A stretch of 36,919 nt of DNA from Scleromatobacter sp038208735 (lineage in GTDB: Bacteria > Pseudomonadota > Gammaproteobacteria > Burkholderiales > Burkholderiaceae_C): positions 1-36,919 of the forward strand of contig JBBQYL010000024.1 in NCBI GenBank assembly GCA_038208735.1, in the 5' to 3' direction. Both the position numbers and the translations under genes were made by a program. The notes below the pieces were generated by a model. The model ran no database searches, was not told where the DNA came from, and saw nothing but the letters and a program-made list of their open reading frames with translations. This document shows positions 9,232 to 17,689 of this stretch, piece by piece; position 1 is the first letter of the stretch, and each line of letters starts with the position of its first letter.

Positions 9232-9236
9232 TCGAG

Positions 9237-11879
9237 TTGCCAAAATTCAGCATTGTCGCGTTCATTGCCGGTCTTTGCTTCGCCGCCTGTCATGACGCAA
9301 CCGCCGCAAGCCGTTGGACCAGCAGCGTTGACGAGGCCACCGGCCTGCCGACGCTCGAGGCCGGTGGCGGACGCGCGGACAGTCCGAGCTTCGCCTTCTG
9401 GGGTGAACACTGGCGCTGGGCGGGCATGCCGGTCAAGTTCGAGACGCTCGCGCCGGGCAGCTACCAGGCCAGCGGGTCGGCCAAGGCGCTGGGCCTGGAA
9501 ATGAAGACACGGGTCGAGCGGCAGCCGCAAGGTTGGTCCGTCGATTTCCTGTTCGACGCGCGCTCCGACATTGCCAACGCGAGCGGCGGCGGTATCGTGT
9601 TCCGGCTCGACCAGGCGACCTGGAACGCGACGATGGGCGATCCCGAACTGTTGCCCGACAACCGCGGTTGGCGCTGGGGCCGCGAAGGCGGCCCACAGGA
9701 AGAAGTGCGCTTCGACCGGCCACTCGCGGCGATCTATTTCGAGAAGGGCAACAAGTCGGAGCTACGCGCGTTCTTCTTCCAGGACAAGCTGCAGTCCGGT
9801 CACCTGGAGGTGCACGCGACCTGGCAATACAAGGGCGTGGACATGGTCGCGCCCCTGCAGGAGCGATTGGGCGGCGGCGAACCCGCGAGCTGGCCAGTCG
9901 ATGGGCTGGGCAATGACGGGGCCGTGCCGGACCTGAGGTTCCTCGATGCGGCCGACAGACCGGCCGGACGGCACGGCTCCGTGCGCGCGGACAAGGGGCG
10001 ACTGGTGTTCGCCGATGGGACGCCCGCGCGGTTCTGGGGCACGAATGTCACGGCCTACGCGTTGTTTCGCATGTCGCACGGCGAAGTTCAGGCGCAGGCC
10101 AGGCGGCTGGCCTCGCTGGGCTACAACCTGGTGCGCCTTCACCACATGGACTCGCCTTGGGTGGGCGACAACATCTTCGGCCGCTACGCTGGCTTGTCGG
10201 ACACCCGCAGCCTGGACGACAGCGCCGTCGAGCGGCTGGACTGGTGGATCAAGTGCCTGAAGGACGAAGGCATCTACGTCTGGCTCGACCTGCACGTGCA
10301 GCGCGCCTTGAAGCGGGGCGACCACATCGACGGCTTCGACGAGATCCGCAAGGGGCGCGACAACGCCGACCTGAAAGGCTACAACTACGTCAATCCGTCG
10401 ATCGAGGAGGCAATGCTGCGCTTCGACGAGGAATACCTGACGCACAGGAACGCCTACACCGGTGTCGCCTACAAGGACGAGGCGGCGATCGTGGCACTGC
10501 TGCTGACCAACGAGAACGACGTCACCCAGCATCTGGGCAACGCGCTGCTGCCGGACAAGAACGTGCCGATGCACGACAAGTGGTACATGGACGCCGCCAC
10601 GGCCTTCGCCAAGGACAACGACCTGCCCGCGGACCGTGTCTGGCGCAGCTGGGAACCCGGGCCCTCCCGGTTGTTCCTGAACGACCTGGAGCACCGCTTC
10701 GACCAGCGCATGATCGAGGGCGTTCGTCGCCTCGGCGCAGGCGCCCCCATCGCCACCACCAGCAGTTGGGGCAACGATCCGCTGAATTCCTTGCCTGCCT
10801 TGACGACCGGCGACCTGATCGACGCGCACGCCTATGGCCGCTACGGCACGCTGGAGAAGAACCCGCTCCTGTTCCCCAATCTGGTGGACTGGCTCGGCAG
10901 CGCACACGTCGTGGGGTACCCGCTGTCGGTGAGCGAATGGAACGACGAACCCTTCCCGACGCAGGATCGGCACGTCCTCCCGCTCTACATGGCGGCCACG
11001 GCGTCCCACCAGGGCTGGGATGCCCTCATGCAGTTCGCCTACACCCAGGAGCCGACGAGTCGCGACACGCCGTCCAACTGGCATTCGTACAACGATCCGT
11101 CGCTGATGGCGATGATGCCCGCGGCGGCCTTGCTCTATCGCGAGCGCCACGTGGCGGAGGCCACGTCGACCTATGTCGTCGATCTCGACGAGAACACATT
11201 CTTCGGGCAGATGATTTCGCCGTCCAGTTCGCCGGCTTTGCGAACGGCGATCGAGCTCGGCAAGCTGCAGATCGCCATGCCGCAGGCGAAGGCGTTGTCG
11301 TGGCTGCAGCGCCGACCCGTGCCGGATGGCGCGATCGTGATCCGGGATCCAGGCAAGTCGATGCTGCCACTCGATGCCACGCAAGTCGTCAGCGACACCG
11401 GCGAACTCAGGCGAAATTGGGAAGAGGGCGTCTTCACCATCGACACGCCACGCACGCGCGCCGCGCTGGGCTGGATCGGCGGCAAGTCGATCTCGCTGCG
11501 AGATGTCGAGTTCAACCTCGTCACGCGCAACGCGTCGGTCGCGGTGCAGAGCCTGGATGACGCCCCCATCGCCGCATCGACCAACCTGCTGGTGTCGATC
11601 GGCACCCGCTCACAACCGCGCGCCAAGAACAAGGCCCCGTTCCTCGTCGAGCCCGCGGCAGGCACCGTGCGCATCCATGCACCTCCCGGCCTGAAGGTCT
11701 ACGGCGTCGACGACAGCGGCCACCTCGAGGAGTGGGCGACGACGTATGCGGAAGGCTGGTACACCATCACGCTGGACGGAAAGACGCCGGTGCATTGGTT
11801 GTATGTGCACGGTCAAGGCCCGACGGGACGAGGCGGCCCGCCGGGTGCTGCCTCACGACGCCGGCGTCAGAACTTGTAG
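9237..11879 (+). CDS. Secreted clan GH-A (GH5-like) glycoside hydrolase
   Basis: The 880-residue product starts at TTG 9237 with a signal peptide (about residues 1-24), so it is exported. An N-terminal beta-rich domain (about 25-250) precedes a TIM-barrel catalytic domain that opens with ARFWGTNVTAYALF and continues with LASLGYNLVRLHHMD. The two expected catalytic glutamates can be placed: LLTNEND (Glu426, acid/base on strand 4) and SVSEWNDEP (Glu567, nucleophile on strand 7), 141 residues apart as in clan GH-A. A C-terminal beta domain follows. The substrate cannot be read from the sequence; a beta-linked polysaccharide is the general expectation. The last 13 bases overlap the convergent porin gene, and the Arg-rich tail (SRRRRQNL) is probably not functional. 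No transporter or other carbohydrate gene is adjacent. Confidence 0.8.
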   Translation: MPKFSIVAFIAGLCFAACHDATAASRWTSSVDEATGLPTLEAGGGRADSPSFAFWGEHWRWAGMPVKFETLAPGSYQASGSAKALGLEMKTRVERQPQGWSVDFLFDARSDIANASGGGIVFRLDQATWNATMGDPELLPDNRGWRWGREGGPQEEVRFDRPLAAIYFEKGNKSELRAFFFQDKLQSGHLEVHATWQYKGVDMVAPLQERLGGGEPASWPVDGLGNDGAVPDLRFLDAADRPAGRHGSVRADKGRLVFADGTPARFWGTNVTAYALFRMSHGEVQAQARRLASLGYNLVRLHHMDSPWVGDNIFGRYAGLSDTRSLDDSAVERLDWWIKCLKDEGIYVWLDLHVQRALKRGDHIDGFDEIRKGRDNADLKGYNYVNPSIEEAMLRFDEEYLTHRNAYTGVAYKDEAAIVALLLTNENDVTQHLGNALLPDKNVPMHDKWYMDAATAFAKDNDLPADRVWRSWEPGPSRLFLNDLEHRFDQRMIEGVRRLGAGAPIATTSSWGNDPLNSLPALTTGDLIDAHAYGRYGTLEKNPLLFPNLVDWLGSAHVVGYPLSVSEWNDEPFPTQDRHVLPLYMAATASHQGWDALMQFAYTQEPTSRDTPSNWHSYNDPSLMAMMPAAALLYRERHVAEATSTYVVDLDENTFFGQMISPSSSPALRTAIELGKLQIAMPQAKALSWLQRRPVPDGAIVIRDPGKSMLPLDATQVVSDTGELRRNWEEGVFTIDTPRTRAALGWIGGKSISLRDVEFNLVTRNASVAVQSLDDAPIAASTNLLVSIGTRSQPRAKNKAPFLVEPAAGTVRIHAPPGLKVYGVDDSGHLEEWATTYAEGWYTITLDGKTPVHWLYVHGQGPTGRGGPPGAASRRRRQNL

Positions 11880-13321
11880 CGCGCGCCCACGGCCATCTCG
11901 GTCTCGTTGTTGTACGCCTGACCCGAGCCGAAGTGGTTGCCGTTGCCCTGCGCGTCGCCGATCACCCAACCGCCGTCCACCTTGAAGTGGTCGGCCGCGA
12001 CGTACACGTCGAGCTGGCGGTCCACGTGGAACATCCACGAGCCGTAGAACGCTTTCTTCGACCCATCGGCCACCGCGCTCACGCCTGCCGTGCTGCCGAA
12101 CGGGTTGAGGGTGTTGCCGCCGCCGGAGAAGCCGGCGTGGCGACCCTTCATCTCGTTGAAGCCGAAGGCGATCTCGTTCTCGGGCGTGGGCAGCAGGCTC
12201 ATGGACACCGTCCACGAGTTGTCCGTGCGCGTGCCGGCGGCGTTGCCCACGCCTTGCTCGGCGGTGTAGTGCGCGAAGCCGCCGTTGACACGGAACATGC
12301 CCAGGCGGTAGCTGCCGCCCACGAGCTCGGACTGATGGATCAGGTCGTTGACGTTGGCGCGGTCGTACGACAGGTTGGCGCTGAGCAGGCCGGGGCCCAC
12401 GGGCAGCGCGTTCAGCGCGATGGAGGCCTCCTGCGTGCTGCCCTTCTTGAAATCGCCCGGCGTGGCGCCGCCGTTGCCCACGTCGCCGCTGCCGCCCGCG
12501 CCCTGCGACCCGAAGGCGTAGCCCAGGCCGGCCACGATGTGTTCGCCGATCTTCTTCTTCCAGGCGATCGAGCTGTTCATGCGGGTGCCGTTGGCCGAGC
12601 CCGAGTAGAAGATGAACTGCTTGAAGTTGTTGACGTTGGAGTAGCCGCCTTCCTTGAGGCCGACGTCCGCGCTGCCGTAGGGATCGCCCCAGCTCGCGGT
12701 GAAGTCGCGCGTGACGGTGTTCTGGCGACCGAACGTGAGTTTGCCCAGATCGTCGCTGTAGAAGCCCATCCAGGCGTCGCGATTGAAGAAGACGTTGGCC
12801 GTGTCCATGTCGCCGGTGGGGAGCTCGAACTCGGTCTCCAGCTTCGAGATCACCTTCAGCCCGGGCAGGCCGATCCGGTCGCCGATGGCCAGCGCGTGGT
12901 CGGCGTCGAAGCCCAGGCGGTTGCCGCTGAACCAGGCCACCTGGAAGCCGGTGGTCGAGCCGCCGCCGGTGGTCTGGTGGTTGGCATGGCTGCCGGTGGC
13001 CTCGATCAGGCCGTAGATGTGCAGGCTGGTGTTGCCGTTGTCGTAGAGCGCGACGCCGGACGGCGCATCGATCAGCTTCACCCCGTTCTGGTCGGTGGTC
13101 ATCGACGGCGCGATGGCCGGCTTGCTGGCCGGCACGGCGGGCTGCGCGGTGCTGGCGGCGTTCAGGCGCTGCTCCAGCGCGTCCAGGCGGGCCTGCTGCG
13201 TGGCGGCGGCGGCGCGCTGCGCGGCGATCTCCGCCTTGAGGTCGTCGATCTCGGTCGCGCAAGCGGGATGGATGAACGCCAGCGCGGCCAGCGCGGTGGC
13301 GGTAAGGGCAAATTTCTTCAT
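11867..13321 (-). CDS. General porin with N-terminal coiled coil
   Basis: This is a 484-residue outer-membrane porin. The start chosen is ATG 13321 (MKKFALTATALAALAF), which gives a proper signal peptide ending at HPACA and has GGAGA just upstream; longer reading would add a non-coding-like stretch. After the signal comes a short coiled coil (IDDLKAEIAAQRAAAATQQA and on), then a barrel with typical porin phrases (SGNRLGFDAD, RDAWMGFYSDDLGKLTFGRQ) and the C-terminal VGARYKF ending in Phe. It lies 26 bases downstream of the TRAP binding-protein gene on the same strand, so the two probably form an operon for uptake of the same class of solute. DcaP-type dicarboxylate porins also have an N-terminal coiled coil, but I cannot assign that subfamily with certainty. 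Confidence 0.88.
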   Translation of the reverse strand: MKKFALTATALAALAFIHPACATEIDDLKAEIAAQRAAAATQQARLDALEQRLNAASTAQPAVPASKPAIAPSMTTDQNGVKLIDAPSGVALYDNGNTSLHIYGLIEATGSHANHQTTGGGSTTGFQVAWFSGNRLGFDADHALAIGDRIGLPGLKVISKLETEFELPTGDMDTANVFFNRDAWMGFYSDDLGKLTFGRQNTVTRDFTASWGDPYGSADVGLKEGGYSNVNNFKQFIFYSGSANGTRMNSSIAWKKKIGEHIVAGLGYAFGSQGAGGSGDVGNGGATPGDFKKGSTQEASIALNALPVGPGLLSANLSYDRANVNDLIHQSELVGGSYRLGMFRVNGGFAHYTAEQGVGNAAGTRTDNSWTVSMSLLPTPENEIAFGFNEMKGRHAGFSGGGNTLNPFGSTAGVSAVADGSKKAFYGSWMFHVDRQLDVYVAADHFKVDGGWVIGDAQGNGNHFGSGQAYNNETEMAVGARYKF

Positions 13322-13347
13322 GCTTGTCTCCGGTCGTTGTTGAAAAA

Positions 13348-14373
13348 TCACTTCGGCGCGACGAATCCGGCGGCCTTGTAGACCGCGTCGATGGTGGGCT
13401 GGCCCACGCGCGAGGCCATCTCCTGGTGCACCGGCATCAGGGCCTTCTTCCATTCGTCGAGCTCGGCGGCCGTCGGCTTGTAGACCGTGGTCTTGCCGCT
13501 CGCCTTGATCTTGTCGAGCGCCATCGCGTTCTCGGTGGCGGCCAGCGCGTCGGCGTAGACCGTGGCGTCCTTGACGCAGCCTTCGAGGATCGTGCGGATG
13601 TCGGGCGGCAGGCCGTCCCAGAACTTCTTGTTGACGATGACCGCATAGGCCAGGTGGCCGTGGTACGACAGCGTCATGTGCTTCTGCACCTCGTAGATCT
13701 TCTGGGTGTAGAAGTTCGACGGCACGCCTTCGGTGCCGTCGACGACGCCCGACTGCAGCCCCTGGTACAGCTCGCTGAACGCCATCACCTGCGGGATCGC
13801 GCCGAGCGCGCGCATCTGCGCATCGAGCACCTTGGAGCTCTGGATGCGCATCTTCAGGCCCTTGAAGTCCGCCACGGCGTGCAGCGGACGGTTGGCGCTC
13901 ATGATGTGGAAGCCGTTGTCCCAGTAGGCCAGCCCCTTGACGCCCTTGGGCTCGAGCTTGCGGAACAGGTCGGCGCCCACCGGTCCGTCGGTGACGGCCT
14001 TGAACGCGGCCTGGTCCTTGAAGATGAATGGCAGGTCGAAGACCTCGAACTCCCTGACGCCCAGGGGCCCGAACTTGGCGAGCGAGGGCGCCAGCATCTG
14101 TACCGAGCCCAGTTGCAGCGCCTCCAGTTCCTCCTTGTCCTTGTAGAGCTGGCTGTTGGGATACAGGTCGACCTTGACGCGGCCCTTGGTGCGTTCCTCG
14201 GCGAGCTCCTTGAACCGCTGCGCGCCGTTGCCCTTGGGCGTGTCGGGGGCGACGACGTGGCTGAACTTGATGACGATGGGTGGCGCCGCCTGGGCCGCGG
14301 CGACGATCGGAATCGTGCAGGCCAGTGCAGCGGCTGCTACCAGGAGAGCCTGGCGGCGCGTGCGTTTGAACAT
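13348..14373 (-). CDS. TRAP transporter substrate-binding protein (DctP family)
   Basis: The 341-residue product has an N-terminal signal peptide with an RRQ motif (MFKRTRRQALLVAAAALAC) and the DctP-family fold: IKFSHVVAPDTPKGNGAQRF, then DLYPNSQLYKDKEELEALQLGSVQM in two parts, FDLPFIF, the ligand-arginine region LKMRIQSS and VDGTEGVPSNFYTQKIYEV. Such proteins capture dicarboxylates or other organic acids in the periplasm and hand them to the DctQ/DctM membrane subunits. Neither membrane subunit is encoded in the window, so it is an orphan binding protein here. It starts at ATG 14373 behind GGAGAC (14381-14386 on the plus numbering) and is divergent from a second binding-protein gene. The family call is secure; the ligand is unknown. 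Confidence 0.93.
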   Translation of the reverse strand: MFKRTRRQALLVAAAALACTIPIVAAAQAAPPIVIKFSHVVAPDTPKGNGAQRFKELAEERTKGRVKVDLYPNSQLYKDKEELEALQLGSVQMLAPSLAKFGPLGVREFEVFDLPFIFKDQAAFKAVTDGPVGADLFRKLEPKGVKGLAYWDNGFHIMSANRPLHAVADFKGLKMRIQSSKVLDAQMRALGAIPQVMAFSELYQGLQSGVVDGTEGVPSNFYTQKIYEVQKHMTLSYHGHLAYAVIVNKKFWDGLPPDIRTILEGCVKDATVYADALAATENAMALDKIKASGKTTVYKPTAAELDEWKKALMPVHQEMASRVGQPTIDAVYKAAGFVAPK

Positions 14374-14399
14374 GATGTTTGTCTCCGTTGGTGCGGCGC

Positions 14400-14476
14400 G
14401 GAAGTCCTTGCTTCCGACCGTCAGGCGCTGAGGCTAAGCAAGGTCACCCTTCCATTAGCTTTCAGCAGAATTAGCT
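14400..14476. promoter_or_regulatory. Divergent control region with direct repeat ATTAGCT
   Basis: The 219-base gap 14374-14592 must drive the DctP/porin pair leftward and the binding-protein/two-component genes rightward. It holds two identical ATTAGCT copies (14454-14460 and 14470-14476, 16 bases start to start) and a GGAAG/CTTCC inverted repeat (14400-14404 and 14411-14415). Direct repeats are the usual targets of OmpR-type regulators, though the common period is 10-11 bases, so this is only a candidate operator for the neighbouring regulator. Confidence 0.35.
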
Positions 14477-14592
14477 GCGGGAAACCACGTAGTCGCGTTC
14501 GCAACGGCGGTTGTCGCGGCCGTGCGCCGCCGCGCGGGCAGGCCTACCATCGGCAGCGGAGACAACAACAAGACAACGATTGGCGGCATGCC

Positions 14593-15612
14593 ATGAGACA
14601 AACACGAACTGCGCGACCTCGTCGCCTGGCACGATGGATCGTGGCCGTGGCGACCACGCTCTGCGCCAGCGCGTCCGCGCTCGGTGCCCCGATTCAGCTG
14701 ATGGTGGGCGGCGTCGAGAAGCAGATCTACCTGCCCGCGGCGCTGGCCGACCGCCTGGGCCTGTTCAAGGAGCAGGGCCTCGACGTCCAGGTGCTGAGCG
14801 ACACCTCCGGCGTCAACGCGGAAGACGGCCTGCTGACGGGCAGCGTGCAGGGCGTCGTGGGGTTCTACGACCACACCATCGACCTGCAGTCCAAGGGCAA
14901 GTTCGTGCAGGCCGTGGTGCAGTTCAGCCAGGCGCCCGGCGAGGCCGTCATCGTGTCCACCCACAAGGGCGGCTCCATCCATTCGGCCGCCGACTTCCGC
15001 GGCCGCACGCTGGGCGTGACGGGCCTCGGCTCGTCCACGCACCTGCTCATGTCCTACCTCGGGATCTCGCAGGGCGTCCGGGCCAACGAGATGGCGGTCG
15101 CCGCCGTCGGATCGGGCAGCAGCTTCAGTGCCGCGCTGCGCGACGGCCGCATCGACGGCGGCATGACCACCGAGCCCACCTTGTCGCGGCTGCTGAAATC
15201 GGGCGACGCACGCCTGCTCATCGACCTGCGCACCCCGGCGCAGGCCAATGCCGAGCTCGGCGGCGTGTATCCGGCCGCGTGCCTGTACATGTCGACGCCG
15301 TGGGTGAGCACGCATCGCGACGAGGTGCAGCGCCTGGTCAACGCATTCGTGAAGGCGCTGCGCTTCATCGACTCGCATTCCGCGCAGGAGATCGCCGCGG
15401 TGCTGCCGCCCGAGTACTTCGCGGGCGACCGGGCGCTGTACGTCAGCACGTTGCAGCAGAGCAAGTCGATGTTCACCGCGGACGGCGTGATGCCCGCGGC
15501 CGGCCCCGCCAACGTGCTTCGCGTGATGCGCCTGGCCGACCGCGGCGTGGCGGCCAAGCCGATCGACCTGGCGCGCACGTTCACCACCGACTTCGCGCTC
15601 GCCGCGCGCTGA
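14593..15612 (+). CDS. ABC-type (NMT1/taurine-like) periplasmic binding protein next to a two-component system
   Basis: The 339-residue product starts at ATG 14593 with a signal peptide (about 1-36, ending SALGA). The mature protein matches the SsuA/NMT1 binding-protein fold: KQIYLPAALADRLGLFKEQG at the first lobe, then QGVVGFYDHTIDLQSKGK, ADFRGRTLGVTGLGSSTHLL and GRIDGGMTTEPTLSRLLKSG. These proteins normally deliver sulfonates, nitrate or pyrimidine-like ligands to an ABC permease, but no permease or ATPase is present. Instead a response regulator begins 9 bases downstream, followed by a TctE-type kinase. By analogy with TctC-TctDE and BctC-BctDE, it may act as a periplasmic co-sensor rather than a transport component; that is inference. 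Confidence 0.85.
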   Translation: MRQTRTARPRRLARWIVAVATTLCASASALGAPIQLMVGGVEKQIYLPAALADRLGLFKEQGLDVQVLSDTSGVNAEDGLLTGSVQGVVGFYDHTIDLQSKGKFVQAVVQFSQAPGEAVIVSTHKGGSIHSAADFRGRTLGVTGLGSSTHLLMSYLGISQGVRANEMAVAAVGSGSSFSAALRDGRIDGGMTTEPTLSRLLKSGDARLLIDLRTPAQANAELGGVYPAACLYMSTPWVSTHRDEVQRLVNAFVKALRFIDSHSAQEIAAVLPPEYFAGDRALYVSTLQQSKSMFTADGVMPAAGPANVLRVMRLADRGVAAKPIDLARTFTTDFALAAR

Positions 15613-15621
15613 AGCGTCGTC

Positions 15622-16299
15622 ATGCGCTTGCTGCTCGTCGAGGACAACGCCGTCTTGGCCGACTGGCTGTCGCGCACCCTGCGCCGCCAGCAGTACGCCG
15701 TCGAGACCGTCGACAACGGCGTCGACGCCGACTACCTGCTGCGCATGGAGACCTACGATCTCGTGCTGCTGGACCTGGCCTTGCCCAAGCTGAGCGGCCA
15801 CGAGGTGCTGCGCCGCCTGCGCGAGCGGGGCAACGCCACGCCGGTGCTGGTGCTGACGGCGGACAACTCCACCCGCAGCCGGGTCGTGGAGCTCGATCAC
15901 GGCGCGGACGACTACGTGGCCAAGCCCTTCGAGGTCGAGGAACTCGAGGCGCGCATCCGCGTGCTGCTGCGTCGCTCGGCCCATGTCGTCAATCCGCAGA
16001 TCGTCTGCGGCGACCTGGTGTTCAACGGCGCCACCCGCGACTTCACGCTGCACGGCAAGCCCCTGATGCTCACGCCGCGCGAGCGCACGGTGCTTGAGGT
16101 GCTGGTGATGAAGGTGGGCAGCACGGTGTCGAAGGTCGCGCTGGGACAGAGCCTGCCCTCGGTGGAGGATGGCGTGTCCGCCGACGCCATCGAGATCTAC
16201 ATCTCGCGCCTGCGCAAGAAGCTGGAGGGCAGCGACGCCACCATCGTCACGCTGCGCGGCCTGGGCTACCTGTTGCGGCAGGTGCACCGTGGCACATAG
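15622..16299 (+). CDS. OmpR/TctD-type response regulator
   Basis: A 225-residue two-domain regulator. The receiver domain has the acidic pair Glu7-Asp8, the phospho-acceptor Asp51 (LVLLDLALPKLSG), the Thr/Ala switch VLVLTADNS and the KPF lysine. The C-terminal winged helix has LMLTPRERTVLEVL and the recognition-helix region DAIEIYISRLRKKLEG, followed by the wing TLRGLGYLLR. It is co-transcribed with the upstream binding protein and overlaps the downstream kinase by 11 bases, so the three genes form one unit. Its likely targets are its own operon and the divergent DctP/porin genes. Confidence 0.95.
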   Translation: MRLLLVEDNAVLADWLSRTLRRQQYAVETVDNGVDADYLLRMETYDLVLLDLALPKLSGHEVLRRLRERGNATPVLVLTADNSTRSRVVELDHGADDYVAKPFEVEELEARIRVLLRRSAHVVNPQIVCGDLVFNGATRDFTLHGKPLMLTPRERTVLEVLVMKVGSTVSKVALGQSLPSVEDGVSADAIEIYISRLRKKLEGSDATIVTLRGLGYLLRQVHRGT

Positions 16300-17677
16300 C
16301 CTGCGCGGGCGCCTGCTCGCCTGGGTGGTGCTGCCGCTGGCCGGCGCGGTGGTCGTCGACGGCGTCATCAGCCACCAGAACTCGCAGGCCACGGCCAGCG
16401 TGGTCCAGGACCGTTTGCTGCTCGGATCCGCCCGCATCGTCGCCGAGCAACTACGGTTCGAGGACGGCGCGATCCAGGGGCGCATCCCGCCGGCCGCGCT
16501 CGAGCTGTTCCAGTCGAGCGACGTCGATCGCGTCTTCTACCGGGTGATCGGCGCGGATGGCCAGACCCTCACGGGGTATGCCGAGCTCGAGCTGCCCGAC
16601 AGCGGCCTGCAGCCCGAGGTGCCGCGATTCTTCGAGTCGACCGTGCGCGGGCAACCGGTGCGCGCCGTGGCCTACCTGCAACCGGTGCTGACCGAGACCG
16701 GCATCCAGACCGTGCGCGTGCGGATCGCCCAGACGATGCAGGGCCATCATCGCCTCGCGCAGGATCTGTGGCGCGCGGCGATGGTGCAGCAGTTGATCAC
16801 GCTGGCCCTGGTCGCCTTGCTGGTGCTGGTGGGCCTGCGAGCCGGCCTGAGGCCGCTGCTGCAGTTGCGCGCCGCCGTGCTGGCGCGGCGGCCTGGCTCG
16901 CTGCATCCGCTGGACGTTCGGGCGGTTCCGCAAGAGCTGCTGCCGCTTGTGGACGCGATCAACGAGTACGCCACCCGGCTGGAGCATCACACCAACGCGC
17001 AGAAGACCTTCATCCAGAACGCCGCCCACCAGTTGCGCACGCCGCTGACGCTGCTGACGACCCAGGTGAGCTACGCCATGCGATCCGGCGATGCGGGCGG
17101 CAGGATGGAATCGCTGTCGGCGATCCGTCGGTCGGTGCAGCAATCGGTGCGGCTCGTCAACCAGCTCCTGACCCTTTCCTCGGCGGAGGCTCACGAGCCC
17201 GCGGAGTTCCGCGGCACGAGCCAGTCGCTGGACGCCATCGTGCGGCAGGTGCTGGAAGACATGGCGGGCCGCGCGCAGGCCAAGCGCATCGACCTCGGAC
17301 TCGAGTCGCAGGAGGGCGGGGTGGTCGTCTCGGCGGACACGGTGTCGTTGCGCGAGATCGTCACCAACCTGGTCGACAACGCGATCCGCTACGCGCACGA
17401 GGGCGGCGTCGTCACCACTCGCATCGGCGCGGAGGGCGAGTGCGTCACGGTGACGGTGGAGGACGACGGACCAGGGATCCCGCTCGACGAGCGCGAGCGC
17501 GTATTCCAGCGCTTCTATCGCATCGATGACCGCGTCTCCGATGGCTGCGGCCTGGGATTGGCCATCGTGCGGGAGTTCACCGTGCGCCTGGGCGGCCGGG
17601 TGTCGCTTCGCACGCCGGATTCGGGACGCGGCATCGCCGTGGATGTCGAACTGCCGCGCGTGGCCCCGGGTGCCTGA
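16289..17677 (+). CDS. TctE-type sensor histidine kinase
   Basis: The 462-residue kinase starts at GTG 16289 inside the end of the regulator gene; this start puts the first membrane helix (LLAWVVLPLAGAVVVDGVI) right at the N-terminus. The periplasmic part matches the 2CSK_N domain of TctE-type kinases (DRLLLGSARIVAEQL, IPPAALELF, DRVFYRVIGADGQTLTGY). A second helix (about residues 168-188) leads to the kinase core with NAAHQLRTPLTLL (His247), the N box NLVDNAIRYA, DDGPGIP and GCGLGLAIVREF. TctE kinases sense tricarboxylates or related organic acids, in known cases with a periplasmic binding protein; the neighbouring binding protein fits that role here. Confidence 0.94.
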   Translation: MAHSLRGRLLAWVVLPLAGAVVVDGVISHQNSQATASVVQDRLLLGSARIVAEQLRFEDGAIQGRIPPAALELFQSSDVDRVFYRVIGADGQTLTGYAELELPDSGLQPEVPRFFESTVRGQPVRAVAYLQPVLTETGIQTVRVRIAQTMQGHHRLAQDLWRAAMVQQLITLALVALLVLVGLRAGLRPLLQLRAAVLARRPGSLHPLDVRAVPQELLPLVDAINEYATRLEHHTNAQKTFIQNAAHQLRTPLTLLTTQVSYAMRSGDAGGRMESLSAIRRSVQQSVRLVNQLLTLSSAEAHEPAEFRGTSQSLDAIVRQVLEDMAGRAQAKRIDLGLESQEGGVVVSADTVSLREIVTNLVDNAIRYAHEGGVVTTRIGAEGECVTVTVEDDGPGIPLDERERVFQRFYRIDDRVSDGCGLGLAIVREFTVRLGGRVSLRTPDSGRGIAVDVELPRVAPGA

Positions 17678-17689
17678 CGTCGCCCGGGC
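17663..17689. terminator. Weak hairpin around the kinase stop codon
   Basis: CCCGGG at 17665-17670 can pair with CCCGGG at 17683-17688, plus one outer G-C pair past a bulged C. The stop codon of the TctE-type kinase lies in the loop. No run of T follows, so it is only a possible end point for the upstream operon. Confidence 0.22.

Noticed and set aside
9135..9290. A GTG directly at the end of kdpD as a possible kdpE start or remnant
   Set aside because: The frame stops after about 50 residues and shows none of the receiver-domain motifs.
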